Origin: Legionella steigerwaltii
Lineage (GTDB): Bacteria > Pseudomonadota > Gammaproteobacteria > Legionellales > Legionellaceae
Length of the DNA: 64,000 nucleotides
Assembly: GCF_001468065.1 (NCBI RefSeq)
Contig: NZ_LNYZ01000003.1
Coordinates: 1-64,000, forward strand
Direction: 5' to 3'
Part shown: one piece after another, positions 18,350 to 27,082 of the stretch
How positions within the stretch are numbered: position 1 is the stretch's first letter
How the letters are laid out: each line of letters starts with the position of its first letter
Notes under the pieces: generated by a model
Seen by the model: the letters and a program-made list of their open reading frames with translations, nothing else
The model's database searches: none
What the model was told of the DNA's origin: nothing
Position numbers and translations under genes: made by a program

Positions 18350-19449
18350 CCATTCACCCTTCCATAAGCATATACTGCTGCACATGCGCCTTCAGAAGAC
18401 ACCATGCAGGACCCTAATGGATTCTCTGGAGCACATACTTTGGCAAATAATTTACATTCCATTGGTTTTTTTACCCCACGAAGTACTTCACCACAAATAC
18501 ATTGTTTGTGTTCTTGAGAGATGAAATCAGGAATAGTGAAACGTTTTTCAGCATCGAACTCAGCATATTCTGCCCTGATTTTTAAAGCACTTTGAGGAAT
18601 AAATCCTAAACCACGCCATTCAAATTGATCCCGTACTTCAAATACTTCAGCCATTATTTGTTGGGAGATTAAATTTCCGGTGCGATTTACGGCCCGTGTA
18701 TATTGAATTTCTACTTCACATCGTTGTTCATTGATTTGCTGAATTAACATTAAAATAGAATGCAGCACATCCAAGGGTTCAAAACCAGAAATCACAATGG
18801 GTTTGTTGTATTTTTTACATACTGCTTCATAGGATTGACTGCCAATGACAATGCTGACATGAGCCGGACCAACAAATCCATCGAGTTTGACCTCATTTGA
18901 TTGCAGCAAGTGGTCCATCGGGACCGGTGTTAAAACATGATTGCAAAAAACACTAAAATTGTTGAGGTGCAATTTACGAGCCTGTTGGATAATTGCCGCT
19001 GTGGGGGGCGTTGTGGTTTCAAAGCCAATGGCAAAAAAAACAATTTCTTTTTGCGGGTTTTCTTGAGCAATTTTTAGCGCATCGCTTGCCGAATAAATCA
19101 TCCGTACATCAGCCCCTGTTGCTTTGGCGTGCAATAGATTTTTTTGTCCTGAACCAGGGACTCGCAGCATGTCCGCATAGCTGCAAAGAATAACATCAGG
19201 TAATGATGCTAAAGCGATGGCTTTATCCGTAATTGCCATGGGTAATACGCAGACTGGGCATCCTGGTCCATGGATCATTTCCACATTCTTTGGTAATAGG
19301 CTCGGAATTCCATAGCGATGAATGGCGTGGGTATGACCACCACAAAATTCCATAAACTGATACTGTCGATCTGGGGCAACTTGTGCTGCAATTTCCCTGG
19401 CAACTGCTTTTGCAAAATCAGCATTCCGGAAGTCTTCGATGTATTTCAT
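18346..19449 (-). CDS. hypD: Hydrogenase maturation factor HypD
   Basis: A 367-residue iron-sulfur scaffold that, with HypC, assembles Fe(CN)2CO. Conserved blocks FCGGHTHAIHRYG, GPGCPVCVLP and the GFETTTPPTA segment are all present, as are the C-terminal cluster cysteines (CICGEVLRG..., CKLF, GSCMVSSEGAC). Length is normal. It overlaps hypC at its start and hypE at its stop by ATGA junctions, indicating coupled translation. Confidence 0.95.
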   Translation of the reverse strand: MKYIEDFRNADFAKAVAREIAAQVAPDRQYQFMEFCGGHTHAIHRYGIPSLLPKNVEMIHGPGCPVCVLPMAITDKAIALASLPDVILCSYADMLRVPGSGQKNLLHAKATGADVRMIYSASDALKIAQENPQKEIVFFAIGFETTTPPTAAIIQQARKLHLNNFSVFCNHVLTPVPMDHLLQSNEVKLDGFVGPAHVSIVIGSQSYEAVCKKYNKPIVISGFEPLDVLHSILMLIQQINEQRCEVEIQYTRAVNRTGNLISQQIMAEVFEVRDQFEWRGLGFIPQSALKIRAEYAEFDAEKRFTIPDFISQEHKQCICGEVLRGVKKPMECKLFAKVCAPENPLGSCMVSSEGACAAVYAYGRVNG

Positions 19450-19673
19450 AAGGATTCATCCTGCGTCATCTGCGCAAATAAATTTAAGGTTTTTTGAGCT
19501 TCATGTTCATCGAGTCGTGTTAAAGCGTAGCCAACATGAATAATGACATAATCATCTAGAACGACTTTATCTAATAATGCTGTGGAGATTTCTTTAGTGA
19601 TGCCGCCTATATTCACTATGGCTTTGTCATCATCAAGAATTTGAGTAATTTGCGCAGGTAACGCCAAACACAT
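19446..19673 (-). CDS. hypC: Hydrogenase maturation chaperone HypC
   Basis: A 75-residue HypC/HupF protein with the invariant MCLALPAQI start, whose Cys2 binds the iron precursor and the large subunit. It carries the Fe(CN)2CO unit from HypD to the large subunit. It opens the hypC-D-E-structural gene run; a block of repeats separates it from hypF upstream. Confidence 0.95.
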   Translation of the reverse strand: MCLALPAQITQILDDDKAIVNIGGITKEISTALLDKVVLDDYVIIHVGYALTRLDEHEAQKTLNLFAQMTQDESL

Positions 19674-19691
19674 AAATTATCCTTTTATTCC

Positions 19692-19806
19692 GTAGCCTGG
19701 GTAAAAATAAATTCCCCTCTCTCACGTGTGGGAGAGGGGCGGGGGAGAGGGTTTCTTTTTTCCCTCATCCGCCCTGCGGGCACATTCTCCCCTTTGAGGA
19801 GAATGG
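19692..19806. repeat. Family I fragment joined to a family II repeat
   Basis: A truncated GTAGCCTGGGT end is followed by CCCCTCTCTCACGTGTGGGA-type hairpin sequence and a CCCTCATCCGCCCTGCGGGC tail. This mosaic lies between hypF and hypC and interrupts what would be one operon; it may reduce read-through or stabilise part of the message. Confidence 0.65.
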
Positions 19807-19822
19807 ATTTTTAAAATTCAAG

Positions 19823-22045
19823 TTATAAATTCCCAGCAATCCAGGCTTGACCGAGGGAAATTCCTCCATCATTGGCTGGAAGAGCACTTGGTAAAAAAGA
19901 GGTGATACCCGATTCACTTAACGTGGTGATTAATCCTTCAGCCAATATTTGATTCAAAAAACAACCTCCGCTTAATACTACCACATCAATATTCCTTTCT
20001 CGACAGATTCCCTTAATCCATGCTGCAAGCCCAGCAATGAGTGTTCCATGAAAAAAGTTTGCGCCAGTTATTGGATCAAATCGGTTAGCCAGTAATTCTA
20101 GGGCAGGCATCATATCAAAACAATTTTCTTTTATTTGCCATCCATTAGGGATGATTTGTACTTGGGTGACCAAACTTTCTAAACGCATTGCAGCTTGACC
20201 TTCGTAGTGTGAGATCAATTGAATTCCTATTAATGCACTTACTGCATCAAACAAGCGACCACAGCTGCTCGTGCCCGGACTATTTATTTTTTTATCCAGT
20301 AGTTGATGGATGATATGTGCTTGTGGATAGTCTGAAAATCGTTGGGCAATTTCATCGCTGCGTCCTAAATGATGCAAAACACTTGCAGCCATTCTCCAGG
20401 GTTCCCGTGCCGCAATGTCTCCACCGGGTTGTAGCAGAGGTGAAAAAGATCCCACTCGAGTGCCTGTTGAATTTTCTAATAAAAAAAGCTCACCACCCCA
20501 GGATTCACCATGGATACCGTATCCATACCCGTCAAGTGCTAGTCCTAAGACGGTTTTTGTAATCCCGTATTCGGCTATAACAGAAGCTAAATGCGCATGA
20601 TGATGTTGGATGGCAAAAGTAGGAATCCCATAGTGTTGCGCAAAACGTGTTGTGTAAAAATCAGGGTGTAAATCATGAGCAATTCGTTCTGGTGTTACAT
20701 CGAGAAAACGTAGCAAGTGATTTAATGATTCATGGAAGAACTCAATAGAGGCTTTATTATTTAAACTGCCGATATGTTGAGAAACAAAGGCTTCATTACC
20801 ACGAGTAATACAGAATGTATTTTTTAAATGTCCACCTACTGCTAAGGTTGGTGGAATCTCATGAGGGAGTTGTATAGGCGTAGGGACAAAACCTCGAGAG
20901 CGACGAACAAACCTAGGAGCATGATGCACGACGCGTAGCACCGAATCATCGGCACGAGTAACAATTTGACGGTTATAGGAAATAATTTTATCTGCGATGT
21001 GACTGAGTTGTTGTTCGGCACTTTGATCTTCAATAATGAGGGGCTCGCCGCCTATGTTGGCGCTGGTGACTACTAATAGGGTGTCTTGAATCTCATTCAA
21101 CCACGCACAACCATTTTTATTTCCAGCAAAAGCATTAAAAAGTAAATAATGTAACGGGGTGTATGGAAGCATAATTCCCAAAGTGCTTAAACCTGGAGCG
21201 ATTGCAGAACTATATTTACTCAATTCATCATTTTTTTCGAGTAACACAATTGGACGAGCAACGCTCTCTAATAAATCGCGTTCTTGCTGATTCATTGTGA
21301 CAACTCGTTCTGCACTTAAGCTGTTTGCGACCATAAGAGCAAAAGGTTTTTCGTCTCGATTTTTTTTTGCGCGTAACCTGGTTACTGCCACTTCATTGCG
21401 TGCATCACAAATGAGTTGATATCCTCCTAAACCTTTTAACGCAATAATTTCGCCTTGCATGATACATTGTGCTATTTCTTCCACGGGTAATGATAGTTGG
21501 GGACCGCAATGAATACATGCTGTAGGTTGGGCATGGTAGCGTCGGTTTTCAGGGTCGCTGTAATCAGCTTGGCAAGCCAGGCATAAAGGGAACAAATCCA
21601 TTGCGGTTTGACTGCGATCATAAGGAAGATTTCGGGTGATTGTGAATCGAGGGCCGCAATGCGTACAATTCAAAAAGGGGTAGCGGAAATAACGGCTTTG
21701 CGGATCGAAGAGTTCCTGTAGGCATTGAGAGCAAATACTCGTATCCGGGGTAATGATGGTTTTGACTTTACCTTTTTGGCTTTCAATAATTTCAAAGACT
21801 GCTTCATTGTTTTTTAAGGGGATTGTTTCTGATTGGATCTGATCTATTTTGGCCAGTGGCGGTAAATTTTCTTGTAAGTGAGGAATAAACTGACAGACCA
21901 AAACCCCTTGTACTTCGATCAATACACCTGAAGCATTATTTTGGATCCAGCCAGTGAGTGTCAGTTGTTTGGCGAGCCGGTAAACACAGGGCCTAAAACC
22001 AACACCTTGTACTTGTCCTTGAATGATTATCCTTAATCGTTCCAT
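19823..22045 (-). CDS. hypF: Carbamoyltransferase HypF
   Basis: About 740 residues. HypF uses carbamoyl phosphate and ATP to load HypE for cyanide synthesis. Domains in order are an acylphosphatase domain (GQVQGVGFRPCVYRLA near the start), two Cys4 zinc fingers (CSQC...CTHC, CLAC...CIHC), a YrdC-like domain, and a Kae1-like C-terminal domain (HHHAHLASV; VVLSGGCFLN). The start MERLRII is chosen because TAATG joins it to the hypB stop; the frame is open 13 codons further inside hypB. Confidence 0.94.
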   Translation of the reverse strand: MERLRIIIQGQVQGVGFRPCVYRLAKQLTLTGWIQNNASGVLIEVQGVLVCQFIPHLQENLPPLAKIDQIQSETIPLKNNEAVFEIIESQKGKVKTIITPDTSICSQCLQELFDPQSRYFRYPFLNCTHCGPRFTITRNLPYDRSQTAMDLFPLCLACQADYSDPENRRYHAQPTACIHCGPQLSLPVEEIAQCIMQGEIIALKGLGGYQLICDARNEVAVTRLRAKKNRDEKPFALMVANSLSAERVVTMNQQERDLLESVARPIVLLEKNDELSKYSSAIAPGLSTLGIMLPYTPLHYLLFNAFAGNKNGCAWLNEIQDTLLVVTSANIGGEPLIIEDQSAEQQLSHIADKIISYNRQIVTRADDSVLRVVHHAPRFVRRSRGFVPTPIQLPHEIPPTLAVGGHLKNTFCITRGNEAFVSQHIGSLNNKASIEFFHESLNHLLRFLDVTPERIAHDLHPDFYTTRFAQHYGIPTFAIQHHHAHLASVIAEYGITKTVLGLALDGYGYGIHGESWGGELFLLENSTGTRVGSFSPLLQPGGDIAAREPWRMAASVLHHLGRSDEIAQRFSDYPQAHIIHQLLDKKINSPGTSSCGRLFDAVSALIGIQLISHYEGQAAMRLESLVTQVQIIPNGWQIKENCFDMMPALELLANRFDPITGANFFHGTLIAGLAAWIKGICRERNIDVVVLSGGCFLNQILAEGLITTLSESGITSFLPSALPANDGGISLGQAWIAGNL

Positions 22046-22809
22046 TAAATCACACGAGTGTCTCTTTGTTTTTGCCTTAGCCATTCATACCAATCAACCA
22101 AACCATCACCATTCATCGTTGAAAGGGTTTGTGTTTCAATTGAGGGTTTAATTTGGCGTGCATATTCAATGCATTGGTCGAGATCAAAATTCACATAGGG
22201 CAGTAGATCCGTTTTCGTGATGAGCATTAAATCAGCACAACGGAACATATCAGGATATTTCAATGGTTTATTTTCTCCCTCGGTCACTGAAAGAATGACC
22301 ACTTTAAATTGCTCTCCTAAATCGAATAAAGCAGGGCAAACAAGATTGCCTATATTTTCAATAAACAAGAGTGAATTTTCTTTTAGAGGAAGATCTTCCA
22401 GCGCATGGCCAACCATATGGGCATCCAAATGACAGACTTTTCCTGTATTAATTTGTAAGGCATTACCGCCACTGGCCTTAATTAATTCTGCATCATGATT
22501 TGTTTGTTGATCGCCAACTACAACGGCGATATCCAATTCATTTTTTAAATCCTGAATGGTTTTTCCTAAAAGGGTTGTTTTACCGGATCCTGGGCTTGAC
22601 ATAATATTCAATGCCAAGATATTTCTATCTATTAAAAAATTTTTATTGGCGCGGGCAAATTGTTGGTTCTTAGCTAAAATATTTTGTTCCACATGGATTA
22701 GATGTTCATCATGGGTGTGATGCATCGATTCATGGGGATGCTCATGAGTATGTTCATGATGATGTTCCATTTCATTATGTTCTTCAGTACAACCGCATAT
22801 TCCGCACAT
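22045..22809 (-). CDS. hypB: Nickel-insertion GTPase HypB
   Basis: A 254-residue SIMIBI GTPase that delivers nickel to the large subunit. The N-terminus has the CGICGC high-affinity nickel motif followed by a histidine-rich store (about 14 His in residues 12-40). The P-loop is SSPGSGKTTLL, with GDQQTNHDAELI and ITKTDLLPY as later GTPase motifs. It overlaps hypA by one base (TAATG) and likewise hypF. Confidence 0.95.
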   Translation of the reverse strand: MCGICGCTEEHNEMEHHHEHTHEHPHESMHHTHDEHLIHVEQNILAKNQQFARANKNFLIDRNILALNIMSSPGSGKTTLLGKTIQDLKNELDIAVVVGDQQTNHDAELIKASGGNALQINTGKVCHLDAHMVGHALEDLPLKENSLLFIENIGNLVCPALFDLGEQFKVVILSVTEGENKPLKYPDMFRCADLMLITKTDLLPYVNFDLDQCIEYARQIKPSIETQTLSTMNGDGLVDWYEWLRQKQRDTRVI

Positions 22810-23150
22810 TATTCAACCACCATTGATTTAATTTGTAATTCTTCACCGTGAATGACCTTTAATGCATGACTTCCACAAACTTGGCATGCATCGTAATATT
22901 GTTGCAAAGGACTTCGTTTTTGGCACGATTCGCAAAGTGCTTCACCCGGAATATCGATGATGTGAAGCTCAGCATTCTCCGCTATTGTTCCTTCCGTAAT
23001 CACGTTGAAACCAAAAATTAGGGCGTTTTTTTCAATTGCAGCAAGTTGACCAATTTCTAATATAATTTTTTTTACACGAGTACACTGTGTTGCAGCTGCT
23101 TTCTGCTTGATAATTTCGAGAATACTTTTACATATCCACAATTCATGCAT
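22809..23150 (-). CDS. hypA: Nickel metallochaperone HypA
   Basis: A 113-residue nickel carrier that works with HypB. The N-terminal MHE nickel site is intact, and the zinc site is CESC...CQVC. Length is normal for HypA/HybF. An AGGGCTG sequence upstream may be the ribosome site. It is the first hyp gene after the nickel transporter, only 18 bases away. Confidence 0.94.
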   Translation of the reverse strand: MHELWICKSILEIIKQKAAATQCTRVKKIILEIGQLAAIEKNALIFGFNVITEGTIAENAELHIIDIPGEALCESCQKRSPLQQYYDACQVCGSHALKVIHGEELQIKSMVVE

Positions 23151-23168
23151 GAGACAGCCCTAAAATTT

Positions 23169-23849
23169 CTAATTATACATTTTGATAAAATTAATCATAC
23201 CAATAATCAGACTAAATGATGCAATCATAAAGCCGGCCAGTCGAGAGAATAAAAGAGATACTGAATCAGCACGTTGGATTAAAGTTGAAACAAATAATCC
23301 ATTTAATCCGTCAGAAACCATCATCCCGCACATAAATATGACGCCAAGCATCCCTGAAAATAATCCTCCGGCCATGGCTCGGGCGGAAAGAGAAAAGAGG
23401 ACGACTTGACTTACTGTATCAAAAGAAAGGGCAAAGAGCGCGCCAATCAATACAATAAAAAATGGATTAACCTGTTTGCGGATTAATTTTCTTGAAAAAT
23501 AGTTTTTTAAACTGGTTGGCAGAGGCGATTGAGATGGGGTCCCGAAAATATTCCAAAGGTTTAACAATCCAAAAACCAATAAAAATATAATCGATATACT
23601 ATTCCCAAGTCCATCTAGCCATTGAGGAACTATTATGGGTTTAACCCTATTGCCAATAATTAAGCTGATTAAAATGACTACTAAACCATGTCCGAGAGAA
23701 AATAAAAATCCCACAAGTTTTGCTAGCGTTCGACGTGCACTGACAATCCGTGCGACTGAGTCTATGGTTGCCAGATGATCCAAATCAAAACCATGACGGA
23801 TACCTAATAGAAATGCCATTGCGATTAAAAATAATCCCGAATTTTCCAT
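23169..23849 (-). CDS. Nickel/cobalt transporter, NiCoT/NicO-like
   Basis: A 226-residue membrane protein with about six hydrophobic segments. The metal signature RHGFDLDHLATID near residues 18-30 matches the HX4DH motif of nickel/cobalt permeases. It is shorter than classic HoxN/NixA (about 330 residues), closer to compact NicO-type proteins. Position directly ahead of hypA argues for nickel supply to the hydrogenase. Metal specificity is inferred from context. Confidence 0.85.
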   Translation of the reverse strand: MENSGLFLIAMAFLLGIRHGFDLDHLATIDSVARIVSARRTLAKLVGFLFSLGHGLVVILISLIIGNRVKPIIVPQWLDGLGNSISIIFLLVFGLLNLWNIFGTPSQSPLPTSLKNYFSRKLIRKQVNPFFIVLIGALFALSFDTVSQVVLFSLSARAMAGGLFSGMLGVIFMCGMMVSDGLNGLFVSTLIQRADSVSLLFSRLAGFMIASFSLIIGMINFIKMYN

Positions 23850-23887
23850 GGGCGTATTCTCTATTTTGCTACTTTGAAGTAAAAAAA

Positions 23888-23987
23888 ATCCCCTCTCCCA
23901 GAGTGGGAGAGGGGTAGGGGTGAGGGCGTTTAATTGTTCCCCTCATCCGCCCTTGCGGGCACCTTCTCCCTTTGAGAGGAGAAGGGA
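23888..23987. repeat. Family II palindromic repeat, full copy
   Basis: CCCCTCTCCCAGAGTGGGAG forms a hairpin, followed by a GGGTAGGGGTGAGGG spacer and a CCCTCATCCGCCCTTGCGGG tail ending in TTCTCC...GGAGAAGGG. It lies between the chitinase and nickel-transporter genes. Confidence 0.8.
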
Positions 23988-24015
23988 AGTTAATGACATT
24001 TTATAGTTTTTAGTA

Positions 24016-26349
24016 TTAATTACAATTCCCATTAATAACGCAGTTTACCAAACTGGTCGCAAAGTGATAATTGTTGCTTTCGTCATGAATAATTTCCCAG
24101 TCAAACACTCCTCCAAATCCAGGATAAGTTCGTGGTGGAATGTAGGTATCACAACTTGACGCACTAGCGACCCCAGTGCGTAAACATTGTATGGCTCGTT
24201 TGATTGTACCAATAACTGCTGCAGGTGAGCCATCGCTTTGCCCTGATGCATTAGGTGCAGGATAACCTAATACCACTTGAGATGGGGTTAGATAACTAAT
24301 ATAAGGTTGGAACCCAGTTTGCTGTCCTGTGCTGGTGACTGCAGGCCAATTTTCGAGTAAATCAGTCGCCATAGCGACTGACGCATTGGGACTACTTGTA
24401 TTGTTTGGATCATAACAAATTAGGTCGATGCCAAAGGTACAACCTGCGTTATACATTTGAATTCCGACCCAAGCTAAAGATTGATGGGTTTGCATCACCA
24501 AAGAAGCATAGTTCCCCCATGTCGCATCAAACCCTGAGGTGGCGGCAATATTCGCAGTTTGCGGCGCTAAAGTAAGAAGCAAATTAGGATGATTCGTATG
24601 CATTGTATTGATAATATTGGCTAAAATAGCGATATCACCCGTAGGATTGCTGAAAGTTCCGCCCGCATTTAACCCACTTTCAATATCAAAATCAAACCCA
24701 TCAAAATTATATTGAGTGAGTAGGTTTTCTAATGAACTAATAAAAGTTTGCTCAAATGCTGTAGGTGAAGAAGCTGCTGCTAATACCTGGTGAAAATCTA
24801 CCGTTGTATTCGCAATACTTGATGATGCCCCACCTAAGGAGAGTAATACTTTAATGCCTGCATTATGCAAGGACTGAATGTAACTTGCTGAGACGGTATC
24901 GAATGCAGAAGTAATTTGGCCAGGATTTGTAGTACTAAAGACTCCAAATGCTACAAGAACATGGGTATAACCTGCGTTGGCTAAAGCGGTAGCTGATGGC
25001 GGGGTATCCCATCCAGGCAAGTAACCTATAATTCTGCCTCCAGTGGCTGTATTTTGAGTATAGTTAATGGTTTCAGTAGCAGAGGACGATGCAGTTAAAG
25101 GTTGGGGAGAGTAGCTTACCGTATAACCATTTACTGATGTTGCGCTTACTGTGTAAACCATTCCGTCCGTTAAACTCACATGAGCTGTCCCTGTTCCATT
25201 GTTTAATGAAATAGTTTCATTTACAGGTGTGCCATTACCGCTTGGAGTAAAGGTGACATTAATGGAAGAAATAGAAGCGGGTGCTCCTGTTACGGTAACG
25301 GGAATACTGTCTTGAGCTACTTGAACGCAACTATAAGCAAGTTGCACTGTGGGTGCAGTAGTGGCTGCAATAGCTGATGTGGGGGTAAATGTTGGGGTAC
25401 AGTTGTATCCATTATATGTTATTACTGGAGTAGAAAAAGCATAGCTGACTCCATTGGCTAACTGACTGACTACGTTAATGGTGTTCCAACTCACTTGAGC
25501 ATTGGTTGCACTCTGATTATCCATGCGGGTTAAGGTTACGGTTGGATTACCCGTGTAACCAGATAATTGAGATGGCAATGCACCTAAAGTGATGTTGATG
25601 TTCCCTATTGTTTGCATTGCAGAATAGGTAATTGTAGAAGAAACAGTAGTACCTGCTGAAACGGTTAGGCTTACAGGATTTGCTACTCCTTGATACACGA
25701 CTCCATTACTGTCCGTTATATTAGTTGGCGAAACGGTATAAGTTCCGGCAGCCAGCCCAGATATTTGTTGTTGTCCAGACCAGGGAACCTGCGCGCTCAC
25801 AGTTTGCCCATTTAGAGTTAAATTAACTAGAGCGTAGGTTTGGGTTACATTGGCAGGTTTTGCTGTAGCGTTAATTAAATTGATAGTGCCAGTGGATACT
25901 GGAGAATTCAAATAAACTGAGACGCTATTGGCTATATAATCTGCGGTTGGTTCCCCGTAAATAATAGTAAAAGAACTTCCTTTGGGAAGTTTACTGTTGG
26001 CTCCTGGATATGTAGGAAATTGTAACGAGAGTGAGGATAAATAGGTGCCACTTTGAGGTTGTGACGTAATTTGTAAGGTATTGACTGGATAGGACAAGGG
26101 TGAAAAATTTCCCCAAAAAGATGTTTCCAGATTACTGCTATTAGAAAAAGTTATGGTTGAGTTTTGAAAATCTACCGTTTGATTGCAATTGTTGGTTACT
26201 TTCAACGAAACGGTTTGCCAGTTACTTGTACCTGTTGAGCTGAAGCTGCCTGTAATACAAGAAGTTGGTTGTGGGGCAATAATTGGTGTTTTGGCAAAAC
26301 CATCATTTAAGAAAAACAAAAAACTGACTAATAGTCCTATTTTTTTCAT
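24016..26349 (-). CDS. chiA: Secreted GH18 chitinase, ChiA-like
   Basis: A 777-residue exported enzyme. The signal peptide is about residues 1-19 (DGFA-KT). Residues 30-140 look like a cellulose/chitin-binding beta domain, and 140-435 hold several Ser/Thr-rich beta repeats (PVTVTG, NITLG types). The GH18 barrel starts near GGRIIGYLPGW (about 437) and carries the catalytic motif DGFDFDIE with D550, D553, D555 and acid E557. From memory, L. pneumophila ChiA is about 762 residues with its catalytic Glu near 543, a close match in layout; that protein is secreted by the type II system and cuts chitin and mucin. It is a single gene. Confidence 0.88.
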   Translation of the reverse strand: MKKIGLLVSFLFFLNDGFAKTPIIAPQPTSCITGSFSSTGTSNWQTVSLKVTNNCNQTVDFQNSTITFSNSSNLETSFWGNFSPLSYPVNTLQITSQPQSGTYLSSLSLQFPTYPGANSKLPKGSSFTIIYGEPTADYIANSVSVYLNSPVSTGTINLINATAKPANVTQTYALVNLTLNGQTVSAQVPWSGQQQISGLAAGTYTVSPTNITDSNGVVYQGVANPVSLTVSAGTTVSSTITYSAMQTIGNINITLGALPSQLSGYTGNPTVTLTRMDNQSATNAQVSWNTINVVSQLANGVSYAFSTPVITYNGYNCTPTFTPTSAIAATTAPTVQLAYSCVQVAQDSIPVTVTGAPASISSINVTFTPSGNGTPVNETISLNNGTGTAHVSLTDGMVYTVSATSVNGYTVSYSPQPLTASSSATETINYTQNTATGGRIIGYLPGWDTPPSATALANAGYTHVLVAFGVFSTTNPGQITSAFDTVSASYIQSLHNAGIKVLLSLGGASSSIANTTVDFHQVLAAASSPTAFEQTFISSLENLLTQYNFDGFDFDIESGLNAGGTFSNPTGDIAILANIINTMHTNHPNLLLTLAPQTANIAATSGFDATWGNYASLVMQTHQSLAWVGIQMYNAGCTFGIDLICYDPNNTSSPNASVAMATDLLENWPAVTSTGQQTGFQPYISYLTPSQVVLGYPAPNASGQSDGSPAAVIGTIKRAIQCLRTGVASASSCDTYIPPRTYPGFGGVFDWEIIHDESNNYHFATSLVNCVINGNCN

Positions 26350-26499
26350 AAATTCCCTTAATTTTCATAAAATTAGTAATTGGGGAATTAACAATAAAGA
26401 GCTTTAAAGGTTAATGCAAGGAATTTTTATAATAAAAAAAGCACAGCGATTGTTGTGCGTCTCTCATAGGATCTATATCTAAAAAATGCCGTTGCTGAT

Positions 26500-26958
26500 T
26501 TAAATTGAAGCGTCTTTATCTTTTATTTGAGCCCATTGCTCATTTGCTTTTTTAATGTTGCCTGGAATGTCTTTTAACCAAATCGCTTGCACTTGTTTAT
26601 TCAGATTAAGATAAAGTGTTCCGTCCACAATTTTCCAAGCTAGGGGATCGCTGACGACTTTATGACCGGAAGCTACTCCATAAGCGCAATAACCACCATA
26701 GGCAGGTAAATATTTTTCAGGATTTGCTGCAAAAGTTTTTTTATTTTCCGTGCTTGCAAAAATGTAAGCAACACCATGATGCATTACGACATAGTTCCCA
26801 CTTCCTCGTAAAGGTCCACTTTTTTGTTGATAGGATACAAGATCATAGCCTTGATTCCCAACCAGACTGATGGTGTTATCTGTCTCAGCTTTTGCAGACA
26901 GAGGTAATAAAAAAAATAAAAAGAAAAAAGATAAAAAGCGTGAATGTAACAAGTTCAT
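26500..26958 (-). CDS. Exported YHS-domain protein
   Basis: About 152 residues with a signal peptide (cleavage near AKA-ET). The mature part is a YHS-type domain, recognisable from GYDLVSYQQKSGPLRGSG, the VAYIFASTENKKTFAANPEK stretch and YGGYCAYGVASG. YHS domains often bind metals; family members are found with copper and thiol proteins. The ATG chosen has a GGAG site eight bases upstream; the open ATG at 26994 lies before that site. Confidence 0.85.
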   Translation of the reverse strand: MNLLHSRFLSFFFLFFLLPLSAKAETDNTISLVGNQGYDLVSYQQKSGPLRGSGNYVVMHHGVAYIFASTENKKTFAANPEKYLPAYGGYCAYGVASGHKVVSDPLAWKIVDGTLYLNLNKQVQAIWLKDIPGNIKKANEQWAQIKDKDASI

Positions 26959-27007
26959 ATTTATAACTCCTGTATTGAATTTTCTTCTTTTCAAACATTA
27001 CAAAACT

Positions 27008-27082
27008 AGGAGTCTGTTTACAATTGGAGCGCATAAAGTCACGCCATTTTGGTCAAGATAGTAGAGCTGTAAACAAGCCCTA
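27008..27082. repeat. Family III repeat, short copy
   Basis: AGTCTGTTTACA on the left pairs with TGTAAACAAGCCCTA on the right; the interior keeps GCCATTTTGGTCAAGATAGT seen in the other copies. The TAG at its right end is the stop codon of the acyl-CoA dehydrogenase gene. Confidence 0.7.
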
